Position numbers and translations under genes: made by a program
The notes under the pieces: generated by a model
The model's database searches: none
Told to the model about the DNA's origin: nothing
The model's input: only the letters and a program-made list of their open reading frames with translations
Origin: Acidovorax sp. 106
GTDB taxonomy: Bacteria; Pseudomonadota; Gammaproteobacteria; Burkholderiales; Burkholderiaceae_C
Reading direction: 5' to 3'
DNA length: 64,000 bases
Assembly (NCBI RefSeq): GCF_003663825.1
Contig: NZ_RCCC01000001.1
Coordinates: 2,550,501 to 2,614,500, forward strand
Shown: positions 49,036 to 58,004 of the stretch, piece by piece
Layout: the number at the start of each line of letters is the position of its first letter
Numbering within the stretch: the stretch's first letter is position 1

Positions 49036-49724
49036 GTGCGGCTGCCCCCCAGCGCGGGGTTGATCCAGTCGCGCACCAGCAGGCCGCTGAGCGCGCCACC
49101 GGGGCTGAGGGTGATTTGCAGGCGTATGCCTTCAGGCAGGGTGCTGCTGCCGTCGGTGCCGGGCACTGTGCCTACGCTGGACAACGCGTTGGACCAGGCA
49201 CCGCCCCGGTAGTAGAACAATTGCCAGCCGTCGATGGGGATGAGCGCTACCTCGCTGCGGCGCTCGGCATCGCCCGGGGTGCGGGCCCATTGCGCGGCCC
49301 GTGCCCAGGCCTCTTGCCATTGGGTGCGGGTGCGCACGGTGGGGGACTGCCAGCGCAGCCACTGTGCCCCGGCATTGGTCTCGCGGCGCGTCCAGGCCAC
49401 CACCACGGGGCCTTCGTCGGGTACGGCGGTGCTGCGGCGCGTCAGGCGCAGCACTTGGCCATCCCAGTCCAGCGGCGTGGTGTGGGCCAGCGGGGACACC
49501 AGCGCGTCCAGGTCGGCTCCCCATTGGGCCAGGGAGGCTTGCAGCACCAGCATGTCGTCGGCGCGCTGGCGGGTGGCTTCTTGCGTGCGCACCATGCCGT
49601 CGATGCCGCGCCAGCTCAAGATGGCGATGAGCGCCATCACGGTGATGGCGACCAGCAGCTCGATGAGCGTGAAGCCGCGCAGGGCTGGTTTTGCCATGCC
49701 GCTCGGTCGGATCAAGGGGCGCAT
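49032..49724 (-). CDS. gspJ: Type II secretion minor pseudopilin GspJ
   Basis: Minor pseudopilin, 230 residues. The leader ends ALRG and the N-methylated helix begins FTLIELLVAITVMALIAIL, cut by a prepilin peptidase encoded elsewhere. The GspJ globular part follows (VVAWTRRETNAGAQWLRWQS). It abuts gspI and overlaps gspK. Confidence 0.93.
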   Translation of the reverse strand: MRPLIRPSGMAKPALRGFTLIELLVAITVMALIAILSWRGIDGMVRTQEATRQRADDMLVLQASLAQWGADLDALVSPLAHTTPLDWDGQVLRLTRRSTAVPDEGPVVVAWTRRETNAGAQWLRWQSPTVRTRTQWQEAWARAAQWARTPGDAERRSEVALIPIDGWQLFYYRGGAWSNALSSVGTVPGTDGSSTLPEGIRLQITLSPGGALSGLLVRDWINPALGGSRT

Positions 49725-50114
49725 CTAGTTCCTCCCGATGATGGTGGAGATGCGCAGGATGGAAATATCTGCATCAAACACCTGCGCATCCATGCGCCGG
49801 AACTGTGGATTGGGCGTGGGCCGCACGATCACGTTCACCGTGAACTGCCGACCCGCTTGTTCGCAGGGCTCGGTACTGTCGCCCACGCTGGGCATCTGGC
49901 GCGACAGGCGGGCTTTGATGAGTTCGTTTTCAGCGCACAGCTGGGCCAGCACGATGTCGGACTGGCGCTGGGCATTGCGTGTGAGCGTGCTGGCGGCCTG
50001 GGTGCCTGCCAGCAGCGCAATGGCCACAATGGCCAGGGCGACCAGCACTTCCACCAGAGTGAAGCCGCGAGCTGGGCGGCAGATGGGGCGGCAGGCCCTG
50101 TACTGCGGCGTCAT
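49725..50114 (-). CDS. gspI: Type II secretion minor pseudopilin GspI
   Basis: Minor pseudopilin, 129 residues from the ATG at 50114, which overlaps the gspH stop. The leader ends ARG; the helix is FTLVEVLVALAIVAIALLAG. GspI-typical sequence follows (ASTLTRNAQRQSDIVLAQLC). An upstream open frame of 55 codons lies over gspH and is discarded. Confidence 0.93.
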   Translation of the reverse strand: MTPQYRACRPICRPARGFTLVEVLVALAIVAIALLAGTQAASTLTRNAQRQSDIVLAQLCAENELIKARLSRQMPSVGDSTEPCEQAGRQFTVNVIVRPTPNPQFRRMDAQVFDADISILRISTIIGRN

Positions 50115-50611
50115 GGCAGAGACTCCACCGTGAAGGGGCGCAGCCCGTCGGTGACCACGCGCAGGGCGCGGTCGGGGTAGTTCTGGTGGGTGATGACCAC
50201 TTGCTGGGGGCCAATGAGTGGCTCGGGCCCCAGCAGCAATACAGCGGTGCCGCGCACCGTGACACCTGGGTCCAGCCATTGGCTGGGCAGGGCGCTGGCG
50301 GGCAGGCCCTCAAACTTGAAGCCTTGCTCCGTCGCTCGCCAGCGCACGGGGGCCCCGGTGGAGCGCGACTGAGCCCGGCCTGATTCCAGCAGTGCGGCCA
50401 GCCGCGCGGCCTCGCGCTCCAGCACGGTCTGGCCGTTGTCGCGGATGGCCATGGACACCCCGGCCGTGGCCAGCGCCATGATGCTGATGACGACCAGCAT
50501 CTCTAGAAGAGTGAACCCCCGCTGAGCCGCCACCCGCTCGGTGCCGCCGCCAGAGGCTGCAGCTCTTCGATGCCGTCCGAGCCTGCGCAGGCAGGCTTGG
50601 AGCCGCGGCAT
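50111..50611 (-). CDS. gspH: Type II secretion minor pseudopilin GspH
   Basis: Minor pseudopilin, 166 residues if started at the ATG at 50611, which has GGGGG upstream. The prepilin site is QRG / FTLLEMLVVISIMALATAGV. The domain continues with REAARLAALLESGRAQSRST. The start is uncertain: the leader before the cleavage site would be 32 residues, while a GTG at 50533 would give a normal six-residue leader. Sequence around 50600-50665 looks like an intergenic repeat rather than coding DNA. The gene is 112 bp after gspG. Confidence 0.85.
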   Translation of the reverse strand: MPRLQACLRRLGRHRRAAASGGGTERVAAQRGFTLLEMLVVISIMALATAGVSMAIRDNGQTVLEREAARLAALLESGRAQSRSTGAPVRWRATEQGFKFEGLPASALPSQWLDPGVTVRGTAVLLLGPEPLIGPQQVVITHQNYPDRALRVVTDGLRPFTVESLP

Positions 50612-50723
50612 CTCAGCCCCCGAGGGGCTGACGCCAGTGGCCTGGCGAAGCCAGCTCCAAGGCATCCCTCGCCTGGGGCGTGCCAGTTTCATGAGGTGGT
50701 AGGGCGTGGCAAAGAATGGGGCA

Positions 50724-51176
50724 TCACTGCCAACTGCCAATGTCCGCATCCTTGCCTTCGCCGCCCGACTGTCCGTCGGCGCCAAACGACATCACGTCGA
50801 TCTCGCCCTTGATGCCGGGGCTCAGGTACTGGTAAGGGCGGCCCCAGGGGTCGTTGGGCAGCTTGTCCAGGTAGGGCTTCCAGTTGTTGGGGATGGGGCC
50901 GGAAGTCGGCTTGGCAATCAGGGCCTGCAGGCCTTGTTCGGCCGAGGGGTAGCGCTGGTTGTCCAGGCGGTACATCTTGAGCTGCTGCACGATGTTGGCG
51001 ATGTCGGTCTTGGCGGCCGTCACGCGGGCGTCGTCGGCACGTTCGAGCACGTTGGGCACGATCAGCGCGGCCAGCACGCCAATGATGACCATCACCACCA
51101 TCAATTCAATGAGGGTGAAGCCCCGGGCCAGACGTTGGCGGGCGGAGCGCACGAAAAATGAGGGAGAGGTGTTCAC
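50724..51176 (-). CDS. gspG: Type II secretion major pseudopilin GspG
   Basis: Major subunit of the pseudopilus, 150 residues from the GTG at 51176. The leader ends LARG and is followed by FTLIELMVVMVIIGVLAALI. The family motifs LKMYRLDNQRYPSAEQGLQA and PYLDKLPNDPWGRPYQYLSP are intact, and the C-terminal loop GADGQSGGEGKDADIGSW holds the calcium site. It is the first gene of the gsp operon, divergent from gspC with 48 bp between the two starts. Confidence 0.95.
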   Translation of the reverse strand: MNTSPSFFVRSARQRLARGFTLIELMVVMVIIGVLAALIVPNVLERADDARVTAAKTDIANIVQQLKMYRLDNQRYPSAEQGLQALIAKPTSGPIPNNWKPYLDKLPNDPWGRPYQYLSPGIKGEIDVMSFGADGQSGGEGKDADIGSWQ

Positions 51177-51224
51177 TGCAGGCGTTCTCGGGTGATCTCG
51201 GATCGCGTGAATCATAATCTGCGC

Positions 51225-51674
51225 ATGGTGACAAACACACACTCTCAATGGGGCATGCGGTTGGGGACTCTGGTCTTGTGGGCTGCGGCGGGCGCCAGCG
51301 TGGTCTATTGGGGTCTGCGCTTGTCTTCCAGGCCCTCTGGGGTGGCAGTGCCTGTGGCGGCTGCAGCCCCTGCCGCGCCCGATGCGGGTGCGCTGGCGCG
51401 CTTGCTGGGCGCATCGCCCGCTACGGCGGTGGTCAAGGCCCCGGTGGCCGCGCCTTCTAGCCGGTTTGCGCTGCAGGGCGTGCTGTCGGGCCGTAGCAGC
51501 GGCGGCGGCGCCGCATTGATCGCTATGGACGGCAAACCTGCGCGGCCTTACCGCATTGGGGCGCAGGTGGATGCTGGGCTGGTATTGCAGTCGCTGGGCC
51601 CGCGCCAGGCGGCGCTGGGGGCCACGGTGGATGGACCCACCACGGTGCGCCTGGAGATGCCGCCCAAGGGCTGA
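51225..51674 (+). CDS. gspC: Type II secretion protein GspC, short form
   Basis: Inner-membrane protein expected to contact GspD; 149 residues from the ATG at 51225. One membrane helix lies near the start (LGTLVLWAAAGASVVYWGLR). An Ala/Pro linker follows, then the HR domain (FALQGVLSGRSSGGGAALIA, DGKPARPYRIGAQVDAGLVL). No PDZ or coiled-coil domain follows, so it is about half the length of classical GspC. It diverges from gspG. A CATAAT box is only 13 bp from the start. Confidence 0.82.
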   Translation: MVTNTHSQWGMRLGTLVLWAAAGASVVYWGLRLSSRPSGVAVPVAAAAPAAPDAGALARLLGASPATAVVKAPVAAPSSRFALQGVLSGRSSGGGAALIAMDGKPARPYRIGAQVDAGLVLQSLGPRQAALGATVDGPTTVRLEMPPKG

Positions 51675-51737
51675 TCTTTTTGAGGGCCCTGCGCGACCGG
51701 TTTCAGTGTTGCGGAAAGACCGCTGCAGTTACGGTTG

Positions 51738-52358
51738 TTACACCTGCTGCGCCTGTTGCAGCGCAGCCAGCACACCGTGCGGGGCCATCGCATAGGTTTG
51801 CCATGCTCCAAACCCGGGTGCGTGCAGCGGCCATTGCTCTGCCGTGACTTGCAACGCCGCAGCCAGGCTGCCTTGCCTGACCAGCCAATCCACGCACCGG
51901 GCGACCCCGGCATGCGTGATCCAGACCACATGGGTGCCGCGCTGCAGGTGTTGTCGCGACTCGTCCAAGGCCGTGCTCACCCGGGTCAGCATGCTGGCCA
52001 GGTCTTCGCCTTGGCCGGGGCGGTAGCGGGTGAAGTCCTGCGTCCAGGCGTCCAGTTCATGGCGAGCGATGTCGACCCACAAGCGGCCCTCCCACTGGCC
52101 GAAGTCCATCTCTCGCAGGCGCACGTCCGCATTGCTAATCAAATTAACTTGTAGGGCGCACAGAGAAAGCGCTAGCTGCTCACATCTTTGTAGCGGTGAG
52201 TGGCGCAACAGCAGGTGATTGGGCAGCGAGGTTGCCAGCCGCTGTGCGGCAATCTGGGTGGCCTCGGGGTCTGCGGGCACATCCAGCAGGCCGTAGCAGG
52301 TGCCGGGCGCGATGCAGGGCGCCGCATGCCGCACCACCCACAGGGCGGCCGTGTTCAC
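51738..52358 (-). CDS. cobC: Histidine phosphatase, probable alpha-ribazole phosphatase CobC
   Basis: Phosphoglycerate-mutase-fold phosphatase, 206 residues from the GTG at 52358. The catalytic motif is VVRHAAP, close to the family RHG/RHA. CYGLLDVPADP, LREMDFGQWEGR and ITHAGVARCV follow. The start overlaps the cobS stop (GTGA), which supports a role in the last steps of cobalamin synthesis. Residues around 71-90 (CEQLALSLCALQVNLISNAD) come from a dispersed-repeat copy. A general phosphatase cannot be ruled out from sequence alone. Confidence 0.85.
   Translation of the reverse strand: MNTAALWVVRHAAPCIAPGTCYGLLDVPADPEATQIAAQRLATSLPNHLLLRHSPLQRCEQLALSLCALQVNLISNADVRLREMDFGQWEGRLWVDIARHELDAWTQDFTRYRPGQGEDLASMLTRVSTALDESRQHLQRGTHVVWITHAGVARCVDWLVRQGSLAAALQVTAEQWPLHAPGFGAWQTYAMAPHGVLAALQQAQQV
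52135..52193 (-). repeat. Dispersed palindromic repeat, copy H (inside cobC)
   Basis: On the minus strand: CGCTACAAAGATGTGAGCAG, CTAGCGCTTTC, a 6-nt loop, GCGCCCTACAAGTTAATTTG. The arms are diverged, but the order of blocks matches the other copies. Confidence 0.65.
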
Positions 52359-53164
52359 CGTGCCGCGCCCAGGGCCAGTGCCGCCCCTAGGTAAAAGCCG
52401 ATTTCGCCCACTTGCTGGGTGGCGCCCAGGCAGTCCCCGGTAAAGCCCTGCAGGCGCCGGGCAAACCAGCGTCCCATCCAGGCTGCAGCTGCCATGCTGA
52501 GAGTGATGGATGCTATTAAAAACGTAGCTGCTTGCGCTTGATAGACCAGCGCTAGCGGCACAAAACACCACAAGGCGGCGGCTGCCAGCGCGCTGCGCGA
52601 TATCTGGTCGGCCAGTGGCTTGCTTTTGGAGCGGGCTGTGTCGCCCACATGCGGCAGCCAACGCACGATGAACAGCGGCCACAGGCGCGAGAGCACATGC
52701 CCGCCCGCCAAAGCGGCCAGTACGGCCCCCAGGCTGTGTGCGCCCAGCAGCGCCAGCAGGCTCACCTTGGCCAGCAGGGCCAGCACCAGCGCCATGGCCC
52801 CAAACGCCCCGACGCGCGAGTCTTTCATGATGTCCAGCGCGCGCTCTCGGTCGTAGCTGCCGCCCAGACCGTCGGCCACATCGGCCAAGCCATCTTCATG
52901 AAAGCCGCCGGTCATCACCACCGTGGCCACGGTGCTGAGCACTGCGGCCACCAGTGGGGTCATGGGCTGCGCGCCCAGCCCCCAGTGCAGCAGCGCCACC
53001 ACGGCGCACGACAAGCCCGCCGCCAGCCAGCCAATGCCCGGAAAGTGCGCCGCGCTGGCGCGCAGCATGGCCGGGCTGTACCCCACCCAGTCGGCCAGCC
53101 GCCCCGTGACAGGAATGCGGGTGAAGAACTGCACGGCCAGCAGGTAGTGGCGCAGGGCTTGCAT
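52355..53164 (-). CDS. cobS: Adenosylcobinamide-GDP ribazoletransferase CobS
   Basis: Membrane enzyme that joins adenosylcobinamide-GDP to alpha-ribazole, completing cobalamin; 269 residues. The N-terminal LLAVQFFTRIPV and the metal motif TGGFHEDGLADVADGLGG are diagnostic, as is DSRVGAFGAMALVLAL. Six or seven hydrophobic segments are seen. A segment near residue 200-218 (ALVYQAQAATFLIASITLS) is encoded by the opposite orientation of a dispersed repeat and lies in a membrane segment. No cobalamin riboswitch was found upstream. Confidence 0.95.
   Translation of the reverse strand: MQALRHYLLAVQFFTRIPVTGRLADWVGYSPAMLRASAAHFPGIGWLAAGLSCAVVALLHWGLGAQPMTPLVAAVLSTVATVVMTGGFHEDGLADVADGLGGSYDRERALDIMKDSRVGAFGAMALVLALLAKVSLLALLGAHSLGAVLAALAGGHVLSRLWPLFIVRWLPHVGDTARSKSKPLADQISRSALAAAALWCFVPLALVYQAQAATFLIASITLSMAAAAWMGRWFARRLQGFTGDCLGATQQVGEIGFYLGAALALGAAR
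52510..52565 (+). repeat. Dispersed palindromic repeat, copy I (inside cobS)
   Basis: TGCTATTAAAAACGTAGCTG, CTTGCGCTTGATAGAC, then CAGCGCTAGCGGCACAAAA. It runs antisense to cobS, so this orientation is also tolerated in frame. Confidence 0.8.
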
Positions 53165-53179
53165 GGCGGGGTGTGAGAG

Positions 53180-53239
53180 TTTTACTATTGATTTGATAGC
53201 TTCCAGCGCTTGATTCGTAAGCGCTGGCAGCCATTTTTA

Positions 53240-53240
<1 letters not shown>
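53180..53240 (+). repeat. Dispersed palindromic repeat, copy J (ilvA-cobS gap)
   Basis: ACTATTGATTTGATAGCTTC, CAGCGCTTGATTCGTAAGCG, CTGGCAGCCATTTTTAT. This copy and copy B are the closest to each other. Its right end touches the ilvA stop codon. Confidence 0.85.
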
Positions 53241-54802
<1,562 letters not shown>

Positions 54803-54950
54803 GGGGCGATTGGGTCACCCGCGCTGCGGGGCAGGCAGGGGCACACATCATAGTGGTGCAGGAGCATTGGGATCGTCGGGGCGCTGCTGCGGGCAGGTTC
54901 CTGGATCTGTCCCCTTCTTGGGGCGCCGTGGGGTAGGGCGCCATCAGGCC

Positions 54951-54983
54951 AAAAAAAAGCCCCAGGCCGTGAGGCTTGGGGCT
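54951..54983 (-). terminator. Rho-independent terminator upstream of ilvA
   Basis: Minus-strand stem of AGCCCCAAGCC and GGCCTGGGGCT with a 4-nt loop and one G-T pair, followed by eight T. No gene on the minus strand ends near here. Confidence 0.85.
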
Positions 54984-55083
54984 GAATCCATCCTTTGAGG
55001 AGATGGAGGAGACAATCGGTGCGTAGCAAGTCAGTGTTTGTACTGGTTGCCATCGGCCATTTGTGTTCAAAGTGACCGCGCTT
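54951..55083 (-). ncRNA. Candidate sRNA or attenuated leader upstream of ilvA
   Basis: On the minus strand a TAGAAT box (55090-55095) could start a transcript near 55083 that ends at a strong terminator (54951-54983), about 130 nt long. It contains CTCCTCC and TCTCCTC, which could pair with ribosome-binding sites. A short ORF in it starts at 55053 (MATSTNTDLLRTDCLLHLLK) and is rich in Leu and Thr codons. ilvA starts 148 bp after the terminator, so attenuation is possible. The -35 is poor and the ORF has no clear ribosome-binding site. Confidence 0.4.
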
Positions 55084-55213
55084 GATCGAATTCTAGCCGG
55101 ATGCTTGTTGCGATGCAGCAAAATTCACAGCGAATTTTCAGCCGCACAACGAATTCGTGCGAAAAAAACCACGCATTGGACGGGTTCTAATGCGCACCAC
55201 AGGAGAGAAATCT

Positions 55214-55663
55214 ATGGAATGCACCGTCAGTTGGACAGGGGCCTCGGGCACGCGCTCAGGCATGGGGTTCGTTGCAGAAACCGGCAGCGGCCATGTTTTG
55301 ACCATGGATGGCGCCCCAGATGCCGCCAACCCCGCCAATGGCGGCCAGAACCTGGCCCCACGGCCCATGGAAACCGTGTTGGCTGGCACCGGGGGCTGCA
55401 CTGCCTATGACGTGGTGCTGATTCTCAAGCGCGGTCGGCACGACGTGAGGGGCTGCAGCGTCAAGCTCACCTCCGAGCGCGCTGAGGTGGATCCCAAGGT
55501 CTTTACCAAAATCCACATGCAGTTCACGGTGACCGGGCGCGGCATTCCGGCTGCCGCCGTAGAGCGCGCCATCGCCATGAGCCACGATAAATACTGCTCG
55601 GCCAGCATCATGCTGGGCAAGACGGCCGACATCACGACGGGTTTCGACATCGTTGAAGCCTGA
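55214..55663 (+). CDS. OsmC-family protein
   Basis: Small alpha/beta protein of 149 residues of the OsmC/Ohr superfamily, many of which reduce peroxides through two cysteines. The two conserved cysteines are in GGCTAYDVVLI and DKYCSASIML. The sequence is closer to the YhfA-like branch than to Ohr. The start at 55214 has AGGAG nearby. It is monocistronic and converges with coq7. The substrate is not known. Confidence 0.88.
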   Translation: MECTVSWTGASGTRSGMGFVAETGSGHVLTMDGAPDAANPANGGQNLAPRPMETVLAGTGGCTAYDVVLILKRGRHDVRGCSVKLTSERAEVDPKVFTKIHMQFTVTGRGIPAAAVERAIAMSHDKYCSASIMLGKTADITTGFDIVEA

Positions 55664-55713
55664 GAAGGCGCGGCCTGTTGACGGGCTGGGCTTGGGCAGG
55701 CCGGCGGTGGGGT

Positions 55714-56331
55714 TTAGATGCGGTGCGCGGTGGTCGTCATGACCTTGGCCGCCGCTCTCATCATGCCTTTCGCAATGGGCGGCAGTGGGAAGGCGCCAAG
55801 CAGATGGGCCTGCTCTGCATGCCGTTCCTCATCATCTTTCATGCGGGCTACTACCGCCCGCGAGGCCAGATCGGCCTCTGGCAGCCGCGACAGGTGGCTT
55901 TGTAAGTGCGCGGCGACCTGGTTTTCGGTCTCGACCACAAAACCCAGGCTGACCCGGTCACTCACTTTGGCAGCCACCCATCCCAACGCAAACGCCCCGG
56001 TGAACCACAGAGGGTTGAGCAAGCTAGGGCGGTCGCCCAGCGCTTGCAACCGCTGGTGCGTCCAGGCCAGGTGGTTGGTTTCTTCTCTGGCCGCCTCCAG
56101 TAGGTGGGCGCGCAGGGCTTCGTCTTTCGTGGCCAGTGCTTGCGCGCTGTAAAGCGCCTGGGCGCACACTTCCCCGACATGGTTCACTCGCATCAAGGCG
56201 CCTGCGAGCTTCTTTTCGTTTGCGCTCAGGTCTGCTTCTTGCATATGCGCTGCCGGGGTTGATTCACTGGCACGCGGCTGGGCAAACAGCGTCCGCAGCG
56301 CGTTATCGAGACTGGAAAGTAGGCGGTCCAT
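55714..56331 (-). CDS. coq7: Demethoxyubiquinone hydroxylase Coq7
   Basis: Di-iron monooxygenase for the last hydroxylation in ubiquinone synthesis; 205 residues from the ATG at 56331 ([16 protein letters not shown]). The iron-binding motifs REETNHLAW and [11 protein letters not shown] are present, with [12 protein letters not shown] earlier. A longer open frame to 56403 lacks family sequence. It diverges from the porin gene. Confidence 0.94.
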   Translation of the reverse strand: MDRLLSSLDNALRTLFAQPRASESTPAAHMQEADLSANEKKLAGALMRVNHVGEVCAQALYSAQALATKDEALRAHLLEAAREETNHLAWTHQRLQALGDRPSLLNPLWFTGAFALGWVAAKVSDRVSLGFVVETENQVAAHLQSHLSRLPEADLASRAVVARMKDDEERHAEQAHLLGAFPLPPIAKGMMRAAAKVMTTTAHRI

Positions 56332-56634
56332 GGAAAGAATGTGTTTTGACTTGGAAATTTCAATCAGATACAAATAAATCGCTTGCAATAACGGTCGTTG
56401 CAAGGGAGAAGTTTGTTAACTTTTTGCTTTAAGGGTTGTTGCACCACTGCAACGATTTTCCGCGTTCCGGGCAATTGTGGGTGAATTCCTTTGCGAAACC
56501 TGGCGCGCTCTGGTGCAATAGGCGCAACTTCCCCACCAGGAGGTTGGCCCGGGGAACCGGCGGGACTATGCTGGTGCCTGGCACCCAAGACCCCTCGTAC
56601 CGGCGCCCTATGTTTAACCTTGGAGTAACTCGCA
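56332..56634. promoter_or_regulatory. Divergent coq7-porin region with a GTTGCA dyad
   Basis: A perfect dyad GTTGCA-CCAC-TGCAAC lies at 56438-56453. A GGTGCC-TGGCACC hairpin lies about 60 bp before the porin start. No promoter boxes could be fixed with confidence. The long leader is usual for an abundant outer-membrane protein. Confidence 0.4.
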
Positions 56635-57675
56635 ATGAAAAAATCCCTGATTGCCCTGGCTGTGCTGGCTGCTTCCGGCGCTGCAATGGCTCAGTCTTCC
56701 GTGACACTGTTCGGTATCGTTGACGCTGGCGTTGGCCGCGTTTCCTCCGGTGGCACTTCGGTGACCGGCGTGACCAACAGCGGTCTGGCCACCAGCCGTC
56801 TGGGCTTCCGCGGTGAAGAAGACCTGGGTGGCGGTCTGAAGGCTGGTTTCTGGCTGGAAGGTGCCGTTCAGAACGACACAGGCACTGGCCAAGGCGGCGG
56901 CGCTGCAGGTCCTGGTTTTGAATTCAAGCGTCGCTCGACTCTGAGCCTGGCTGGCGGCTTCGGTGAAGTGCGTCTGGGTCGCGAACTGACTGTTGGCTAT
57001 GTCAACTCCACAGCAGCTGACGTGTTCGGCGATAACGGCGTTGGCGCTTCTATCGGCAAGAACCACTTCGCTGGCGTGATCGAAACCCGTAAGGGCAACG
57101 GCATCAGCTACATTCTGCCTTCCAACTTGGGCGGCATCTACGGTCAAGTGCAGTACGTGTTCGGCGAATCCCTGTCGAACGCTGCTTACGACAAGGCTGG
57201 TGACTACCTCGGCGCCCGTATCGGCTACCGCAACGGTCCTCTGGACACAGCTATCGCCTTCGCAAAGGGCCGCGGTGCTTCCGCAGCTGCTGACGCTGAC
57301 CAGTTCAATATTTTCGCCAGCTATGACCTGGGTGTTGTGAAGCCATTCATCGGCTTCAACCAAGAAAAGAACAAGGCAGCGGTGCAAACCAAGTTCCAAA
57401 GCTATCTGCTGGGTCTGACGGCTCCTGTGGGTCCAGGCACTGTCCGCGTTTCGTACAACGACGTGGACAAGAAAAACAGTGCTGACGACGGCCAAAAGTT
57501 CGCCATCGGTTACGTGTATGACCTGTCCAAGCGCACAGCTCTGTACGGTACTCTGGCTCACGTGAAGAACAAGGGCGCTGCAACGTTCGGCGCTACTCCT
57601 GGTGGCCTGTCCTTCACTCAAGCCCAAGGCAAGAACGCCAACGGTTACGAGTTCGGCATTCGTCACTCCTTCTAA
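56635..57675 (+). CDS. Omp32-like general porin
   Basis: Outer-membrane trimeric porin, 346 residues. Signal peptide MKKSLIALAVLAASGAAMAQ. The mature protein starts SSVTLFGIVDAGVGRVSSGG, and GLRG-like GFRGEEDLGGGLKAGFWLEG follows. FEFKRRSTLSLAGGFGEVRL matches the anion-selective Omp32 of Delftia closely in my memory. It ends in the barrel-assembly signal YEFGIRHSF. Codon choice is more biased than in its neighbours, which suggests high expression. A very strong terminator follows. Confidence 0.95.
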   Translation: MKKSLIALAVLAASGAAMAQSSVTLFGIVDAGVGRVSSGGTSVTGVTNSGLATSRLGFRGEEDLGGGLKAGFWLEGAVQNDTGTGQGGGAAGPGFEFKRRSTLSLAGGFGEVRLGRELTVGYVNSTAADVFGDNGVGASIGKNHFAGVIETRKGNGISYILPSNLGGIYGQVQYVFGESLSNAAYDKAGDYLGARIGYRNGPLDTAIAFAKGRGASAAADADQFNIFASYDLGVVKPFIGFNQEKNKAAVQTKFQSYLLGLTAPVGPGTVRVSYNDVDKKNSADDGQKFAIGYVYDLSKRTALYGTLAHVKNKGAATFGATPGGLSFTQAQGKNANGYEFGIRHSF

Positions 57676-57716
57676 TGGCATGCGGGCGTGAGCCCGCTGG
57701 CATTGAAATGAGAGGA

Positions 57717-57748
57717 AGCCACCCCGCGAAAGCGGGGTGGCTTTTTTT
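57717..57748 (+). terminator. Rho-independent terminator after the Omp32-like porin
   Basis: AGCCACCCCGC, GAAA tetraloop, GCGGGGTGGCT, then seven T (57742-57748). Confidence 0.97.
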
Positions 57749-57876
57749 ATGCTTATGCGATATGAGTTGGGGCGGCGGTTTCTCTGTTTCCTCGCTTGTT
57801 GGGGTTGCGTCTTGGTGATTTCGCTTATGGCTGGACGCGCTTATTGGGTGCGGCGGGTGTGCAAGATGCCTCTTCT

Positions 57877-57904
57877 TTGAAAAATAGAACGGCCGTTCTA
57901 TTAG
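57877..57904 (+). promoter_or_regulatory. Possible promoter of the second porin
   Basis: TTGAAA (57877-57882), a 16-bp spacer, and TATTAG (57899-57904). The spacer is almost entirely the 20-bp palindrome, so a bound repressor would cover it. Confidence 0.45.
57883..57902. promoter_or_regulatory. 20-bp perfect palindrome, probable TetR-type operator
   Basis: AATAGAACGGCCGTTCTATT equals its own complement over all 20 bases. TetR-family repressors often bind dyads of this length and form (GAACG-N2-CGTTC). It sits 102 bp before the porin start. A 7-bp hairpin (GTGGAAC / GTTCCAC) follows in the leader. The regulator is not encoded in the window. Confidence 0.7.
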
Positions 57905-58004
57905 GGAAAGCCTGTGTGTGGAACGTGCAACAAAAAGTTCCACGCTGGAGTGCAATTACTAAACTGGCTGGGTACCACACCAACCACAGAAAGAGACGGG
58001 ATCC

